Shown here: in pieces, positions 8,187 to 18,760 of the stretch
How the letters are laid out: each line of letters begins with the position of its first letter
Numbering within the stretch: position 1 is the first letter of the stretch
From: an uncultured Psychroserpens sp.
Lineage (GTDB): Bacteria; Bacteroidota; Bacteroidia; Flavobacteriales; Flavobacteriaceae
NCBI RefSeq assembly: GCF_947492715.1
Contig: NZ_CANLNS010000003.1
Coordinates: forward strand, 333,363-397,362
Direction: 5' to 3'
Length of the DNA stretch: 64,000 bases
The notes under the pieces: model-generated
Seen by the model: only the letters and a program-made list of their open reading frames with translations
The model's database searches: none
What the model was told of the DNA's origin: nothing
Made by a program: the position numbers and the translations under genes

Positions 8187-9167
8187 CTATTTTTCTATTT
8201 TAAAATCTAGAATCTTCTCGTTTTCAAAATAAAGACTCAGCACATCTGAAGAGGAGGTGTTTGATTTGTAATTTAGCGAAGCCACATAAAGATTGTGTTT
8301 GTTTTTTTTGAAGTGCAGCTCTTTAGAGTGTTTTTTGTTTTCAAATTTGTAATAAATTTTTGAAGCCTTGGCTTTTTCTTTAAACACAATTGTAATGGTA
8401 TTGTTTTTCTCTTTCAATTCGATAAGGCCTTTTTGATTATTAGCGATTCTAACGCCACTTTCAAAATATTTAGAGTAAAATACTGGTGTTTCAAAGAATG
8501 ACTTTATACTTATGGGATGCGATACAAATTGTAAATGTTGATATTGGGGAAGGTGAGAACTTAAAAATTCATAAGGATCTGTGAAAAAGTAAAAATCATT
8601 AAAGCGCTGAATCCAAGATTTTGTTTTCATATTTTCATAACCTGTAGACCATGTGACGTCTATAAGTTGCCATTTATTGTTGATTTTTACAGCATTCCAA
8701 GCATGATTCTTTATGTTTCGAGTTGTGTTAATTTCGTTCGTAGACAATTTAGTAATGCCTTTTATAATTTGGGATTGAATTCCAGAGCGTAAACAGAGTT
8801 CGTTAAACAACGTACTAAATTCTATACACATTGCTTTTTTATACGTTAATATTCTTTTTACCAATTTCGCGTTGCGCTGCTTTTGAATACTTCTATTGAG
8901 CCGCTCAGAGTCAAAAGTGATTCGCATTTCAGGTGGATTAAAACTATAGTATCGATTAAGATCATAAGTAATATTATGTGCTATCCAAGTATAATAGGCT
9001 CTTACCTTTTCTTCTTCAGTATTGAAGTCTTTGGAAACCCTGTCAACCAATACTTCAAGAGTACCATAATTAGGGTATTGTTTTACTTTGTTATCTATCC
9101 ATTCATAGTTTTGCGAATAGACAAAAGTGGTCATCAACAACGATAATGTTAAAAAAATGTATCTCAT
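8187..9167 (-). CDS. Secreted transglutaminase-like domain protein
   Basis: Signal peptide (MRYIFLTLSLLMTTFVYSQ); VRAYYTWIAHNITYD...KKAMCIEFSTLFNELCLRSGIQSQIIKG...NHAWNAVKINNKWQLIDVTWSTG gives the Cys-His-Asp transglutaminase core. Confidence 0.85.
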   Translation of the reverse strand: MRYIFLTLSLLMTTFVYSQNYEWIDNKVKQYPNYGTLEVLVDRVSKDFNTEEEKVRAYYTWIAHNITYDLNRYYSFNPPEMRITFDSERLNRSIQKQRNAKLVKRILTYKKAMCIEFSTLFNELCLRSGIQSQIIKGITKLSTNEINTTRNIKNHAWNAVKINNKWQLIDVTWSTGYENMKTKSWIQRFNDFYFFTDPYEFLSSHLPQYQHLQFVSHPISIKSFFETPVFYSKYFESGVRIANNQKGLIELKEKNNTITIVFKEKAKASKIYYKFENKKHSKELHFKKNKHNLYVASLNYKSNTSSSDVLSLYFENEKILDFKIEK

Positions 9168-9216
9168 TAACTAAAGATAATAATTATATTTATGGGATAA
9201 CAATTAATATTTTTAA

Positions 9217-9573
9217 ATGATGACTGGATTTTTATTGACTATTGCCTTTATTTCTGGAGGACTATTATTAGGGCTTGCAACTTTAGATAAATGGGATGGA
9301 GAGAGTAACTTCTTTAACAAAATTGCTGGTGTTTTAGCACCTTTTCAAACGGTTATTGGAGGTGGATTAATAGTATTGGCTATTTTAAAGTTTTGGAGTG
9401 CTCCTATCTATAATACTGTTGGCATCGTTGGTGGGTTTTTACTCTTAACACATGTTATTGGTAAGGCACCAGCCTTTGGTGATAGTTTGAAGAAATTGTC
9501 TGATAAATTAATGCCATTTAAAGCCATTATTGGTATTGGACTTTTAGTGGTTGGAATTCTTCGAATTTTTTAA
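9217..9573 (+). CDS. Small membrane protein with internal repeat
   Basis: 118 aa, Gly-rich hydrophobic helices. Confidence 0.6.
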   Translation: MMTGFLLTIAFISGGLLLGLATLDKWDGESNFFNKIAGVLAPFQTVIGGGLIVLAILKFWSAPIYNTVGIVGGFLLLTHVIGKAPAFGDSLKKLSDKLMPFKAIIGIGLLVVGILRIF

Positions 9574-9579
9574 ATTGAT

Positions 9580-9939
9580 GTGAATCCTGCCGAAGCGTAT
9601 ATCCTTAAACAACCCGAGCCATACAAATCGATTCTTTTGCATGTGCAGATACTCATTGAGCATACGTTTCCAAATGCTGAAATGAAATATAAATGGCGTA
9701 TTCCGTGTTATTACCTTGGAACACGTCCTATTTGCTATCTCAATCAAAGTAAAGACTATGTGGATGTTGGGTTTTGGCATTCGGCGCACTTAACCAAATA
9801 CACCGAATATATGGTGTCTGAAAATCGTAAAGTTGTAAAATCTATGCGTTATAAAACTTTAGATGACATTGACGATATAATTTTTATTGGAATTTTAAAA
9901 GAGGTTGAGACCCATAAAAACAAGTCGTTTTTGAAGTGA
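9580..9939 (+). CDS. DUF1801 (YdhG-like) domain protein
   Basis: EPYKSILLHVQILIEHTFPNAEMKYKWRIPCYYLGTRPICYLNQSKDYVDVGFWHSAHL; GTG start. Confidence 0.7.
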   Translation: MNPAEAYILKQPEPYKSILLHVQILIEHTFPNAEMKYKWRIPCYYLGTRPICYLNQSKDYVDVGFWHSAHLTKYTEYMVSENRKVVKSMRYKTLDDIDDIIFIGILKEVETHKNKSFLK

Positions 9940-9988
9940 TTTTATAGGGTTTTATTTAAACAATCTTAAATTAGTAACTGGAATTGTC

Positions 9989-10462
9989 CTATAGGTCTTT
10001 GTAGATGATATAATTTTCAAATACTTGCCCTTTATGAGATTTCTTTTGCTTTTTTTCAACTTCATAAAAGTGAGAGTCAAAAAACTCAAGAGCCGTTATA
10101 CTGACATCAGATTTGATGGTATCGTAACCATTTAACGACACACGAGATTCCATTATGCGCAGTAGTTTTGATGCAATGGTACGCCTTTGGAAGTCTTTAT
10201 GAACAAATAGACCATCTAAATAATAGCCTTTAGTTAAATATGAGAAACCAACAATGGTTGTTCCAACTTCGGCAACGAGAAAGTAGAATTTTTTAATACG
10301 CTCTTCCCATTTTTCAATATCATCTGCGCCAGACGACCAAACTTCAATTTGTTTCTCATTGTAATCTCTACTGTTAACAGCTCTTACAGTGTCTCTGAAA
10401 ATTGCAGTAATTTCTGGGATATCATCTAGAGTTGCTTCTCTAATTTCAATATCGTCTATCAT
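9989..10462 (-). CDS. GNAT family N-acetyltransferase
   Basis: IEIREATLDDIPEITAIFRDTV...YYLDGLFVHKDFQRRTIASKLLRIMESRV GNAT motifs. Confidence 0.85.
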   Translation of the reverse strand: MIDDIEIREATLDDIPEITAIFRDTVRAVNSRDYNEKQIEVWSSGADDIEKWEERIKKFYFLVAEVGTTIVGFSYLTKGYYLDGLFVHKDFQRRTIASKLLRIMESRVSLNGYDTIKSDVSITALEFFDSHFYEVEKKQKKSHKGQVFENYIIYKDL

Positions 10463-10465
10463 GGT

Positions 10466-11284
10466 CTATAATTGATTAACCGTTTTTCTAATGGCAACAA
10501 GATTAGCTAATAGTTGCTCTAAATTATCCAAATGTAACATGTTAGCCCCATCACTCTTAGCGTTAGCTGGATCAAAATGGGTTTCAATAAATAAACCATC
10601 TACGCCATTTACAACACCAGCTCTGGCAATAGTTTCTATCATATCTGGACGACCTCCTGTTACACCAACACTTTGGTTAGGCTGTTGTAATGAATGTGTA
10701 ACATCTAAAACAGTTGGAGCAATAGCTTTCATGGTTGGAATACCTCTAAAATCTACAATCATATCCTGGTAGCCAAACATGGTTCCGCGATCTGTTATCC
10801 ATGCTTTGTTGCTCCCTGAATCTTTTACTTTTTGAACGGCATGTTTCATAGCTTCAGGACTCATAAACTGTCCTTTTTTAAGATTTACTACTTTGCCCGT
10901 TTTAGCGGCTGCAACTACTAAATCTGTTTGACGTACTAAAAACGCAGGAATTTGAAGCACATCAACAAATTCTGCTGCTTTAGCTGCATCTGAAGCTTCA
11001 TGAATATCGGTTACAGTTGGAATGTCAAATGTTTGAGAAACTTTTTGAAGAATTTTAAGTGCTTTGTCGTCTCCAATACCTGTAAAACTATCTATCCTAC
11101 TTCTATTAGCCTTTTTGAAACTTCCTTTAAACACATAAGGAATTTCTAATTTATCGGTTATTGTAACCACTTTTTCGGCAATGCGTAAGGCCATGTCTTC
11201 ACCTTCAATGGCACAAGGACCACAAAGTAAAAAAAAGTTGTTAGAATTAGTGTGTTTCAGTTTTGGAACGTCTGATAATTGCAT
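10466..11284 (-). CDS. kdsA: 3-deoxy-8-phosphooctulonate synthase
   Basis: FFLLCGPCAIEGEDMALRIAE...FKGSFKKANRSRIDSFTGIG...TDRGTMFGYQDMIVDFRGIP...THSLQQPNQSVGVTGGRPDMIETIARAGV. Confidence 0.96.
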   Translation of the reverse strand: MQLSDVPKLKHTNSNNFFLLCGPCAIEGEDMALRIAEKVVTITDKLEIPYVFKGSFKKANRSRIDSFTGIGDDKALKILQKVSQTFDIPTVTDIHEASDAAKAAEFVDVLQIPAFLVRQTDLVVAAAKTGKVVNLKKGQFMSPEAMKHAVQKVKDSGSNKAWITDRGTMFGYQDMIVDFRGIPTMKAIAPTVLDVTHSLQQPNQSVGVTGGRPDMIETIARAGVVNGVDGLFIETHFDPANAKSDGANMLHLDNLEQLLANLVAIRKTVNQL

Positions 11285-11309
11285 CTGCTTAAAATTTCAA
11301 ATTTCAGCG

Positions 11310-11317
11310 CAAAGATA
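11310..11317 (-). promoter_or_regulatory. Bacteroidota-type -7 element TATCTTTG for kdsA
   Basis: TAnnTTTG consensus match on minus strand, 26 nt upstream of the kdsA start. Confidence 0.5.
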
Positions 11318-11332
11318 CAAATCACGAATGGT

Positions 11333-11692
11333 TTAAAAGCTTCTATTAAGACTATTTCTTATCATCCATAAGGCCATAATGAAGTTAGCAATCACAAATA
11401 TTCCACCATATACCATAAATTGTTTAGCAAGATTCGACACATTTACAATATTGAACATATCAGATAAGTAAGCCAAAATTAAATACGATGATAAGCACAC
11501 AAATGTAATTCCTAGGGTGAAATTTAATCTTTTGTTAGGTTTAATTAACTGCCAAAGAAATGGAATTCCAAATAAAAGAATAGGATACGCTGTAAGACCT
11601 TCGCTTTTGTTAACGTTGGTGAACCAATAGGCAATTACCGCTAAAAAATAGAGGTAAGGCACAAATTTTGAATATTTGCTAATCGTTTGCAT
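11333..11692 (-). CDS. Small membrane protein of unknown function
   Basis: 119 aa, about four hydrophobic segments. Confidence 0.6.
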   Translation of the reverse strand: MQTISKYSKFVPYLYFLAVIAYWFTNVNKSEGLTAYPILLFGIPFLWQLIKPNKRLNFTLGITFVCLSSYLILAYLSDMFNIVNVSNLAKQFMVYGGIFVIANFIMALWMIRNSLNRSF

Positions 11693-11960
11693 CTGTTAGA
11701 GTTTTTCAGATGTAAATCGCCCAATATTTTGGTTGGTTTGGGAGGCTATTTACTATTAATCAATTTGATAACGTAAGATACGTACTGAAATTATATTCTT
11801 TTATCAGAATAACATTTAATTAACTAAAGTTTCGAAAATTTTAACAACGCAAACGCCTAAATTCAATAGTATTAATTATCAGTGTTTTAGCTAAATTTAA
11901 GGTGCTTCTATCGACTTCTGTCAATAATAAAAATAGTGGATTTCGAATTATTCCTTAAGA

Positions 11961-11993
11961 TTGAGTATTTAAGCGGAATTTAACGTACCTTTG
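11961..11993 (+). promoter_or_regulatory. Bacteroidota-type promoter for typA (TTG - 22 nt - TACCTTTG)
   Basis: -33 TTG at 11961-11963, -7 TACCTTTG at 11986-11993, followed by typA at 12017. Confidence 0.7.
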
Positions 11994-12016
11994 CACGCTT
12001 AAAATAAGGCATCATT

Positions 12017-13816
12017 ATGGCTACAATTAAAAATATTGCAATTATTGCACACGTCGATCACGGAAAAACAACATTGGTTGATAAAATCATGTATCATTGC
12101 CAGTTATTTCGTGAGAACGAAAATACTGGAGATTTAATTTTAGATAATAACGATTTAGAGCGAGAGCGAGGGATTACTATTACATCTAAAAATGTATCTG
12201 TAATATATAAGGACACAAAAATCAATATTATTGATACGCCTGGTCACGCCGATTTTGGAGGAGAGGTAGAGCGTGTATTAAATATGGCTGATGGTGTTTT
12301 GTTATTGGTTGATGCTTTTGAAGGTCCAATGCCACAAACACGTTTTGTATTGCAAAAAGCTATCGATTTAGGATTAAAACCATGCGTGGTTATTAATAAG
12401 GTTGATAAAGAAAATTGTACGCCAGACGAAGTTCATGAAAAGGTATTTGATTTAATGTTTGAATTAGGTGCAGAAGAATGGCAGTTAGATTTTCCAACGG
12501 TATATGGTTCTGCAAAGAACAACTGGATGAGTGATGACTGGCAAAATGAAACTGAAAATATCGAGCCACTTTTGGATATGGTTATTGAACACATTCCAGA
12601 ACCTAAAATTGAAGAAGGAACAACACAAATGTTAATTACATCTTTAGATTTCTCTTCATTTACTGGTCGTATTGCGATTGGGAGATTAACTCGTGGTGAA
12701 CTTAAGGTTGGTCAAAATATTTCGTTGGTAAAACGCGACGGAAGCATTGTGAAATCTAGAATAAAAGAGTTACATACTTTTGAAGGTTTAGGACGTAAAA
12801 AAGTAGATCAAGTTCAGGCAGGTGATATTTGTGCGATTGTAGGCTTGGAAGGTTTTGAAATTGGTGATACTGTTGCTGATTGGGAAACGCCAGAAGGTCT
12901 AAAAACGATCGCAATTGATGAGCCTACCATGAGTATGTTATTTACAATCAATGATTCGCCTTTCTTTGGTAAAGATGGTAAATATGTAACCTCAAGACAC
13001 ATTAAAGAGCGTTTAACCAAAGAGCTTGAAAAGAATTTAGCATTGCGCGTTGAAGATACAGATAGTGCAGATAAATTTATGGTGTTTGGTCGTGGTGTTT
13101 TACACTTATCAGTTTTAATAGAAACAATGCGTCGTGAAGGTTATGAATTACAAATTGGACAGCCACAAGTGATTATTAAAGAGGTTGATGGTGTTAAATG
13201 TGAGCCTGTGGAAGAAATGACCATTGATTTGCCAGAAACAGTTTCTGGTAAAGCTATTGAAATGGTTACGATGAGAAAAGGTGAAATGCTAAGCATGGAA
13301 GCTAAAGGAGAACGTATGATTTGCGAATTTATAGTGCCTTCTCGTGGGATTATTGGTTTACGTAATCAGTTATTAACGGCAACAGCAGGTGAGGCGATTA
13401 TGGCACACCGTTTTAAAGAATATCAACCCTTAAAAGGCGGGATTCCAGAACGTCAAAATGGAAGTTTAGTCTCAATGGAAAATGGACAAGCGATTCCTTA
13501 TTCAATTGATAAGTTACAAGATAGAGGGAAGTTTTTTATCGATCCAGGTGAAGATATCTATGAAGGTCAGGTTATTGGAGAAAATTCTCGAGGTGATGAT
13601 ATGACTGTTAATGTTACAAAAACTAAAAAATTAAGTAACGTACGTAGTGCAGGTGCAGATGATAAAGCGAAGATTGTTCCGGCAATTAAATTCTCTTTAG
13701 AAGAAGCCTTAGAATATATTCAAAAAGATGAGTATGTTGAGGTAACACCAAATCACATAAGACTGCGTAAAATATTCTTAAAAGAAGTTGAGCGTAAGCG
13801 TAATAAAAGCATTTAA
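12017..13816 (+). CDS. typA: Translational GTPase TypA/BipA
   Basis: [51 protein letters not shown], full-length 599 aa. Confidence 0.98.
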   Translation: MATIKNIAIIAHVDHGKTTLVDKIMYHCQLFRENENTGDLILDNNDLERERGITITSKNVSVIYKDTKINIIDTPGHADFGGEVERVLNMADGVLLLVDAFEGPMPQTRFVLQKAIDLGLKPCVVINKVDKENCTPDEVHEKVFDLMFELGAEEWQLDFPTVYGSAKNNWMSDDWQNETENIEPLLDMVIEHIPEPKIEEGTTQMLITSLDFSSFTGRIAIGRLTRGELKVGQNISLVKRDGSIVKSRIKELHTFEGLGRKKVDQVQAGDICAIVGLEGFEIGDTVADWETPEGLKTIAIDEPTMSMLFTINDSPFFGKDGKYVTSRHIKERLTKELEKNLALRVEDTDSADKFMVFGRGVLHLSVLIETMRREGYELQIGQPQVIIKEVDGVKCEPVEEMTIDLPETVSGKAIEMVTMRKGEMLSMEAKGERMICEFIVPSRGIIGLRNQLLTATAGEAIMAHRFKEYQPLKGGIPERQNGSLVSMENGQAIPYSIDKLQDRGKFFIDPGEDIYEGQVIGENSRGDDMTVNVTKTKKLSNVRSAGADDKAKIVPAIKFSLEEALEYIQKDEYVEVTPNHIRLRKIFLKEVERKRNKSI

Positions 13817-13830
13817 TAATTATGACTATA

Positions 13831-13860
13831 AAAAAGGAATCTAAGATTGGATTCCTTTTT
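13831..13860 (+). terminator. Intrinsic terminator after typA
   Basis: Perfect 11-bp stem AAAAAGGAATC/GATTCCTTTTT with 8-nt loop and T tract. Confidence 0.85.
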
Positions 13861-13886
13861 TATTTTGAGTTTTCTATATTTACAAC

Positions 13887-14111
13887 ATGTTAGAAATGAT
13901 ACATATGTTATATTTTGATCCAGGGTTGGGAGCGATGATTATTCAGGCCATTGTTGCCGCAATAGCTGGAGTTGTGTTGTTTTCTAAAAATTTAATGTTT
14001 AAAATAAAATCATTTCTGGGAATTGCTAAGCCAGAAAATGACGTATTTGACGACATTGATATTAAAGATTCTGATATAGAAAGCAAACCTCATAGTGACA
14101 ATAAACAATAG
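13887..14111 (+). CDS. Small membrane protein, start of glycan-associated cassette
   Basis: 74 aa, one strong TM segment; 3' end overlaps the next gene by 17 nt. Confidence 0.6.
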   Translation: MLEMIHMLYFDPGLGAMIIQAIVAAIAGVVLFSKNLMFKIKSFLGIAKPENDVFDDIDIKDSDIESKPHSDNKQ

Positions 14112-15489
14112 ACATTCATCATCATTTAGAGATCCTTCTGGTTTTATTTTTGATGACCATGGCGTAATAAAACGCTCTATTTCACCGCTCTATTTTGATC
14201 AGTATAGATCACTTAAAGATTCTCATTTTTTAAAAAAATTACAAGATGCAGGTTTATTAATTAATCACAAGGAACTGTCTAGCTCCAATACTGAAATAAT
14301 TATTGAACCAGAGCAAATACCATTTTTTACATATCCGTTTGAATGGAGTTTCGATATGTACAAAGAAGCGGCATTACTCACTTTGAAAATTCAAAAGTTC
14401 GCTTTAGAACATGGGTTTTCTTTAAAAGATGCCTCGTCTTTTAATGTGACATTTCACCAAGGACGGATGGTTTTTATAGATACGTTGTCATTCGATTTTT
14501 ATCAAGAAAATACGCCTTGGAGGGCATATAAACAGTTTGTGTCTCACTTTTTTGGGCCATTGGTATTGGCTAAATATTGTGGTGCCGAATCATTAAAATT
14601 CATGAATACCTTTATGGAAGGTATACCTGTGAAAATGCTATCTTCAATGTTACCATATAAAACAAAATTGAACCCTTTTTTATATACTAATATTCACTTA
14701 TTAGCAAAATATGAGGATAAGCATAATGAAGACTATAAAGGTAAGCATAAGGTTGGGCAGCTGTCAAAAAAAGCACAATTAAATATTATTAGAAGTCTAT
14801 ATGACCACATTAAAAAACTATCCCTAAATGAATCTAGTGAATGGGGAGATTATTACGATAAAACCAATTATGCTCCTAAGGCATTTGATCAAAAATCTGA
14901 GATTATAGATAACTGGGTACAACAACTTAACGCCAAGACTTTGATTGATATTGGAGGCAATGACGGGACATTTGTTAGAAAGATAAATCAAAATCTAGAA
15001 CTCACTTTGGTTTGTGACGTCGATAATAATGCTGTTGATGCCAATTTTCGATATACGAAAAAGAACAATGACGCCTCAATGTTGCCATTTATGTTTGATG
15101 TTTTGAATCCTTCTGCGAATATTGGTTTTAATAATAAAGAAAGAGATTCGTTTTTAAAACGTATTATAAGCCTATCTCCAGATGTGACCATGGCTTTGGC
15201 TGTGATTCATCATATGAGTTTAAGCGGTAATATCCCTTTTAAGATGTCGGCAGAGTTTTTCGCTAACTTTTCTAAACATCTTATTATAGAATTTCCGAAG
15301 CGTAAAGATTCTTGGGTGCAGCGCTTGTTAGCTACGAAAGGAGCATTTAAAGGTCATTTTGATTTTTATACTATTGAGCATTTTGAAGATTGTTATCTTA
15401 AATACTTCACTTTAATAGAAAAAAAGATTATTAAGGATTCACAAAGAGTTATGTATTTTTTTAAAGCGAACACTATTGAAAAATCCTAG
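14095..15489 (+). CDS. Class I SAM-dependent methyltransferase (NoeA-like)
   Basis: FRDPSGFIFDDHGVIKRSISPLYF; C-terminal TLIDIGGNDGTFVRKINQNLELTLVCDVD SAM-binding motif. Confidence 0.75.
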   Translation: MTINNRHSSSFRDPSGFIFDDHGVIKRSISPLYFDQYRSLKDSHFLKKLQDAGLLINHKELSSSNTEIIIEPEQIPFFTYPFEWSFDMYKEAALLTLKIQKFALEHGFSLKDASSFNVTFHQGRMVFIDTLSFDFYQENTPWRAYKQFVSHFFGPLVLAKYCGAESLKFMNTFMEGIPVKMLSSMLPYKTKLNPFLYTNIHLLAKYEDKHNEDYKGKHKVGQLSKKAQLNIIRSLYDHIKKLSLNESSEWGDYYDKTNYAPKAFDQKSEIIDNWVQQLNAKTLIDIGGNDGTFVRKINQNLELTLVCDVDNNAVDANFRYTKKNNDASMLPFMFDVLNPSANIGFNNKERDSFLKRIISLSPDVTMALAVIHHMSLSGNIPFKMSAEFFANFSKHLIIEFPKRKDSWVQRLLATKGAFKGHFDFYTIEHFEDCYLKYFTLIEKKIIKDSQRVMYFFKANTIEKS

Positions 15490-16963
15490 AAAATATATTT
15501 TAGAGTTTATAGATAATAAAAAGGAATACCCTATTCTAACTTTTATTGCAGCATGTTTGTTTCCCTTATTGCATTATTTCAATACTCATTTTTATATAGT
15601 TAGTTCTTTTAAACACTTGCTTTTTTTTACTGGAATATTTTTAATTCTTCCTACAATGGTTTTTTATGCCATTAATCAAATCATAAGAAAAACATCTGTA
15701 TTTAGTGCTTACCATAAATTTGTATTGCCTTTAATTAGTTTTGGTTTATTCGCAATTCTTATTGTACTAATTACTGTTGGGATTAAAAAAAAATTACTCT
15801 TATTAGTTTTTGTTATTGCAGCGTTACTTGCAATTCTCATGTATAAGAGTTTAAAAAAAGTTGTTGTTATTCAATATATATTGGCTATCATTTCTTTTTC
15901 TATTTTAGTGTCAAAGTGTATTGAAAGGAATACTTCCTCTTATAAATGGGTCGAACAGCCTGATAAAATAGAGTCTGTAATATTTAAGAAAACCCCAAAT
16001 ATTTACGTAATTCAGGCCGATGGTTATCCAAGTTTTAATGAGATTAATAAAGGTTATTATAATTTCGATAATAGTACGTTTAATTCTTTTTTGAGAAGCC
16101 AGGAATTTAAGTTGTATGGAGATTATAGGAGTAATTACGAATCAACGCTATATTCGAATAGTTCTTTATTAGCCATGAAACACCATTATTATAAGGTTAG
16201 TTCTAATGCAGAAAACGAAACTTACGATTTCGGGAAAGTAATTATAGAAAGTAACCCTGTATTAACTATTTTAAAGAATAATAATTACAAAACTCATTTA
16301 CTTATTCAAGAACCTTACTTTGTTTTAGGTAAGTCAAATTTAGGCTTTGATTACAGTAATATTATGAATGAAGACGTATCATATTTTTCTAATGGATTTG
16401 ATATGAATAAGGATATTAAATCTGACCTAATGACACTTATTAACGCAAATGGCGCAAGTAATAATTTCTATTTTATTGAGAAAATTAAGCCTTGGCATGT
16501 AGCGAGTAGTAAATCATACTCAAAAGGAAAAAAGGAAGAACGATATTTGTATTTAGAACGTTTAAAGGAAGTCAATACATGGTTAACAGATGTTGTATCT
16601 TCAATTCATGAAGGTGATGCTAATAGTTTGGTTATTATAGTTGCAGATCATGGCGGTTATGTAGGCTTTGATTATCAAACGCAATCTAGGGCAAAGACTC
16701 TGGACCGAGATTTATTATATTCTGTTTTTGGTTCTGCCTTAGCCGTGAAATGGCCAAATGGAGACATCCCGAAATATGATAATAAGATAAAGACTTCAGT
16801 AAATTTATTTAGAGTATTATTTTCGTATTTAAGTGATAATGAAGCCTATTTAGATCATTTGCAGGATGATAAAAGTTATTTGATCATAGAAGAGAAAACA
16901 CCTTTTGGTGTTTATGAAGTGATTGATAATGAAGGTAATATTTCGTTTGAAAAACATAAATAA
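15476..16963 (+). CDS. Membrane-anchored sulfatase/alkaline phosphatase-superfamily protein
   Basis: N-terminal TM segments, then NIYVIQADGYPSFNEIN and SLVIIVADHGGYVGFD; no clear CxPxR sulfatase motif. Confidence 0.6.
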   Translation: MKNPRKYILEFIDNKKEYPILTFIAACLFPLLHYFNTHFYIVSSFKHLLFFTGIFLILPTMVFYAINQIIRKTSVFSAYHKFVLPLISFGLFAILIVLITVGIKKKLLLLVFVIAALLAILMYKSLKKVVVIQYILAIISFSILVSKCIERNTSSYKWVEQPDKIESVIFKKTPNIYVIQADGYPSFNEINKGYYNFDNSTFNSFLRSQEFKLYGDYRSNYESTLYSNSSLLAMKHHYYKVSSNAENETYDFGKVIIESNPVLTILKNNNYKTHLLIQEPYFVLGKSNLGFDYSNIMNEDVSYFSNGFDMNKDIKSDLMTLINANGASNNFYFIEKIKPWHVASSKSYSKGKKEERYLYLERLKEVNTWLTDVVSSIHEGDANSLVIIVADHGGYVGFDYQTQSRAKTLDRDLLYSVFGSALAVKWPNGDIPKYDNKIKTSVNLFRVLFSYLSDNEAYLDHLQDDKSYLIIEEKTPFGVYEVIDNEGNISFEKHK

Positions 16964-17029
16964 TGAGCTCTTATAATTGTATTATTTTAACCTAAGAGAT
17001 CTTAGCAAAAGCAAACATCAAAATCAGTA

Positions 17030-17584
17030 ATGAAATACGTCGATAGAGTTTTACGAAATTGGAGAATAAAAGTTGCAAGTCAGTTTGTTAGAACTAATGA
17101 TAGAATACTTGATATTGGGTGTTTTGATGGTTATTTATTCAGTGCTTTAAAAGACAAGAAAATCCAGCCAAGTATTGGCGTAGATCCTTTATTACAAGAG
17201 ACTACAAAGAAAGATGAACACCTTTTGTTTTCTGGTTTTTTTCCAAATGACATTCCAAAGAATGAAACTTTTGATTGTATAATTATGCTAGCCGTATTAG
17301 AGCATATTCCAAGAGAGCAACAGCAATTGTTTAATGCTGAGTTTTTTCGGTTTTTGAACACTTCAGGTCGTATTATTATAACAGTTCCTTCACCTTTTGT
17401 AGATCAGATTTTATGGGTTTTGAAAAAAATGAGGTTGATTGATGGCATGTCATTAGATGAACATTATGGTTTTAAGACGAGTGAAGTTTACACCATGTTA
17501 GACTCTAGACAATTTAAATTATTGACTCACAAAAAATTTCAGTTGGGTCTAAATAATTTATTTGTTTTTGAAAAGATTAACTAA
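17030..17584 (+). CDS. Class I SAM-dependent methyltransferase
   Basis: DRILDIGCFDGYLFSAL...FDCIIMLAVLEHIPREQQ. Confidence 0.85.
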   Translation: MKYVDRVLRNWRIKVASQFVRTNDRILDIGCFDGYLFSALKDKKIQPSIGVDPLLQETTKKDEHLLFSGFFPNDIPKNETFDCIIMLAVLEHIPREQQQLFNAEFFRFLNTSGRIIITVPSPFVDQILWVLKKMRLIDGMSLDEHYGFKTSEVYTMLDSRQFKLLTHKKFQLGLNNLFVFEKIN

Positions 17585-17599
17585 TGTGACGTTGTTATA

Positions 17600-18760
17600 T
17601 TATTCAGGTTTACTTTTTAAACTAAGAATACTAAAAAATAAACTAAATAAAATAATTTGAATCCCAAATAGGATTGTAAACACGGCAGGTATAATTATTC
17701 GAAAAGTATATGAAGGGTCGAGGCTTCCAAAGTTTACAGATTCCCAAAAAAAGAGGCCTTTAATACTTAAGATAATACCAAAAAGGAATAAAAGCACGCC
17801 TGTTATAAGCCCTTTTTCTAAGTTCAAATATTTAAACAGATTATTGTATCGTTTACTCTTAGGTAAGAGACCATTTTCAACTGCAAAAATTTTGGTCAAT
17901 GCATAAAAAACGAAAAATTGAAATCCTATAAGAGTCATACTCGCTGTATAGAGCAAAGTATGCACATCAAACATGATGTTTTCATAAGCGATAGGTTTTA
18001 TAATAAGAGCAATAGAAGATATTAAACCAAAGGTGAATAAAATTAAACTAGGGTAAAGAAATAACCATTTAGGACTATAAAGCAATAAAAATCGCAAGTG
18101 TCTCCAGCCATCACTCCAGGTATTAAGATGTGGGGCTCTAGTTCTTCCGTCTTTATGCAGAATTGTTGGAACCTCAGTAATAGAAAGATTATTTAGTTTT
18201 GATTTAACAATCATTTCTGACGCAAACTCCATCCCTGTTGTTTTTAAGTTCATTTTCGAAAATGCTGTTTTCGAAAACCCTCTTAATCCGCAATGGAAAT
18301 CACCTATTTTTATTTTAAAAAAAAGCCTACCAATGAAGGATAAAACTGGGTTTCCTAAGTATTTATGTAAAAAAGGCATTGCTCCCTTTTTTATGCCTCC
18401 TTTAAAACGATTACCCATAACCAAATCATAGCCTTCTCTTAGCTTTTCTACAAAAGGCATTAACTTTTCAAAATCATAACTGTCATCTGCATCAGCCATT
18501 ATGATGTAAGCACCATCGGCGGCCTTTATCCCTCCTTTAAGAGCATTTCCATAGCCTTTTTCTTCTACGTTAATGATTCTAACATTATGACGCGTTGCAA
18601 TAGCTATAGAATTGTCGGTACTGCCATTATCTGCAATTATAATTTCACCAACCACGTTATTAGTTTGCAAAAAGTTCTTGGCCTTAGAAATACAGATAGC
18701 CAATGTTTCCTCTTCATTTAAACATGGCATTACAATAGATAGTTCAATTTTTGATTCCAT
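17600..18760 (-). CDS. Family 2 glycosyltransferase with C-terminal TM domain (polyprenyl-phosphate sugar synthase-like)
   Basis: LSIVMPCLNEEETLAICISKA...IIADNGSTDNS...IIMADADDSYDFEKL...VMGNRFKGGIKKGAMPFLHKYLGNPVLSFIGRLFF. Confidence 0.9.
   Translation of the reverse strand: MESKIELSIVMPCLNEEETLAICISKAKNFLQTNNVVGEIIIADNGSTDNSIAIATRHNVRIINVEEKGYGNALKGGIKAADGAYIIMADADDSYDFEKLMPFVEKLREGYDLVMGNRFKGGIKKGAMPFLHKYLGNPVLSFIGRLFFKIKIGDFHCGLRGFSKTAFSKMNLKTTGMEFASEMIVKSKLNNLSITEVPTILHKDGRTRAPHLNTWSDGWRHLRFLLLYSPKWLFLYPSLILFTFGLISSIALIIKPIAYENIMFDVHTLLYTASMTLIGFQFFVFYALTKIFAVENGLLPKSKRYNNLFKYLNLEKGLITGVLLFLFGIILSIKGLFFWESVNFGSLDPSYTFRIIIPAVFTILFGIQIILFSLFFSILSLKSKPE

Noticed and set aside
12814-13020. 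Antisense ORF within typA
   Set aside because: Composition-driven shadow ORF opposite a strongly conserved gene; no signal or family resemblance.
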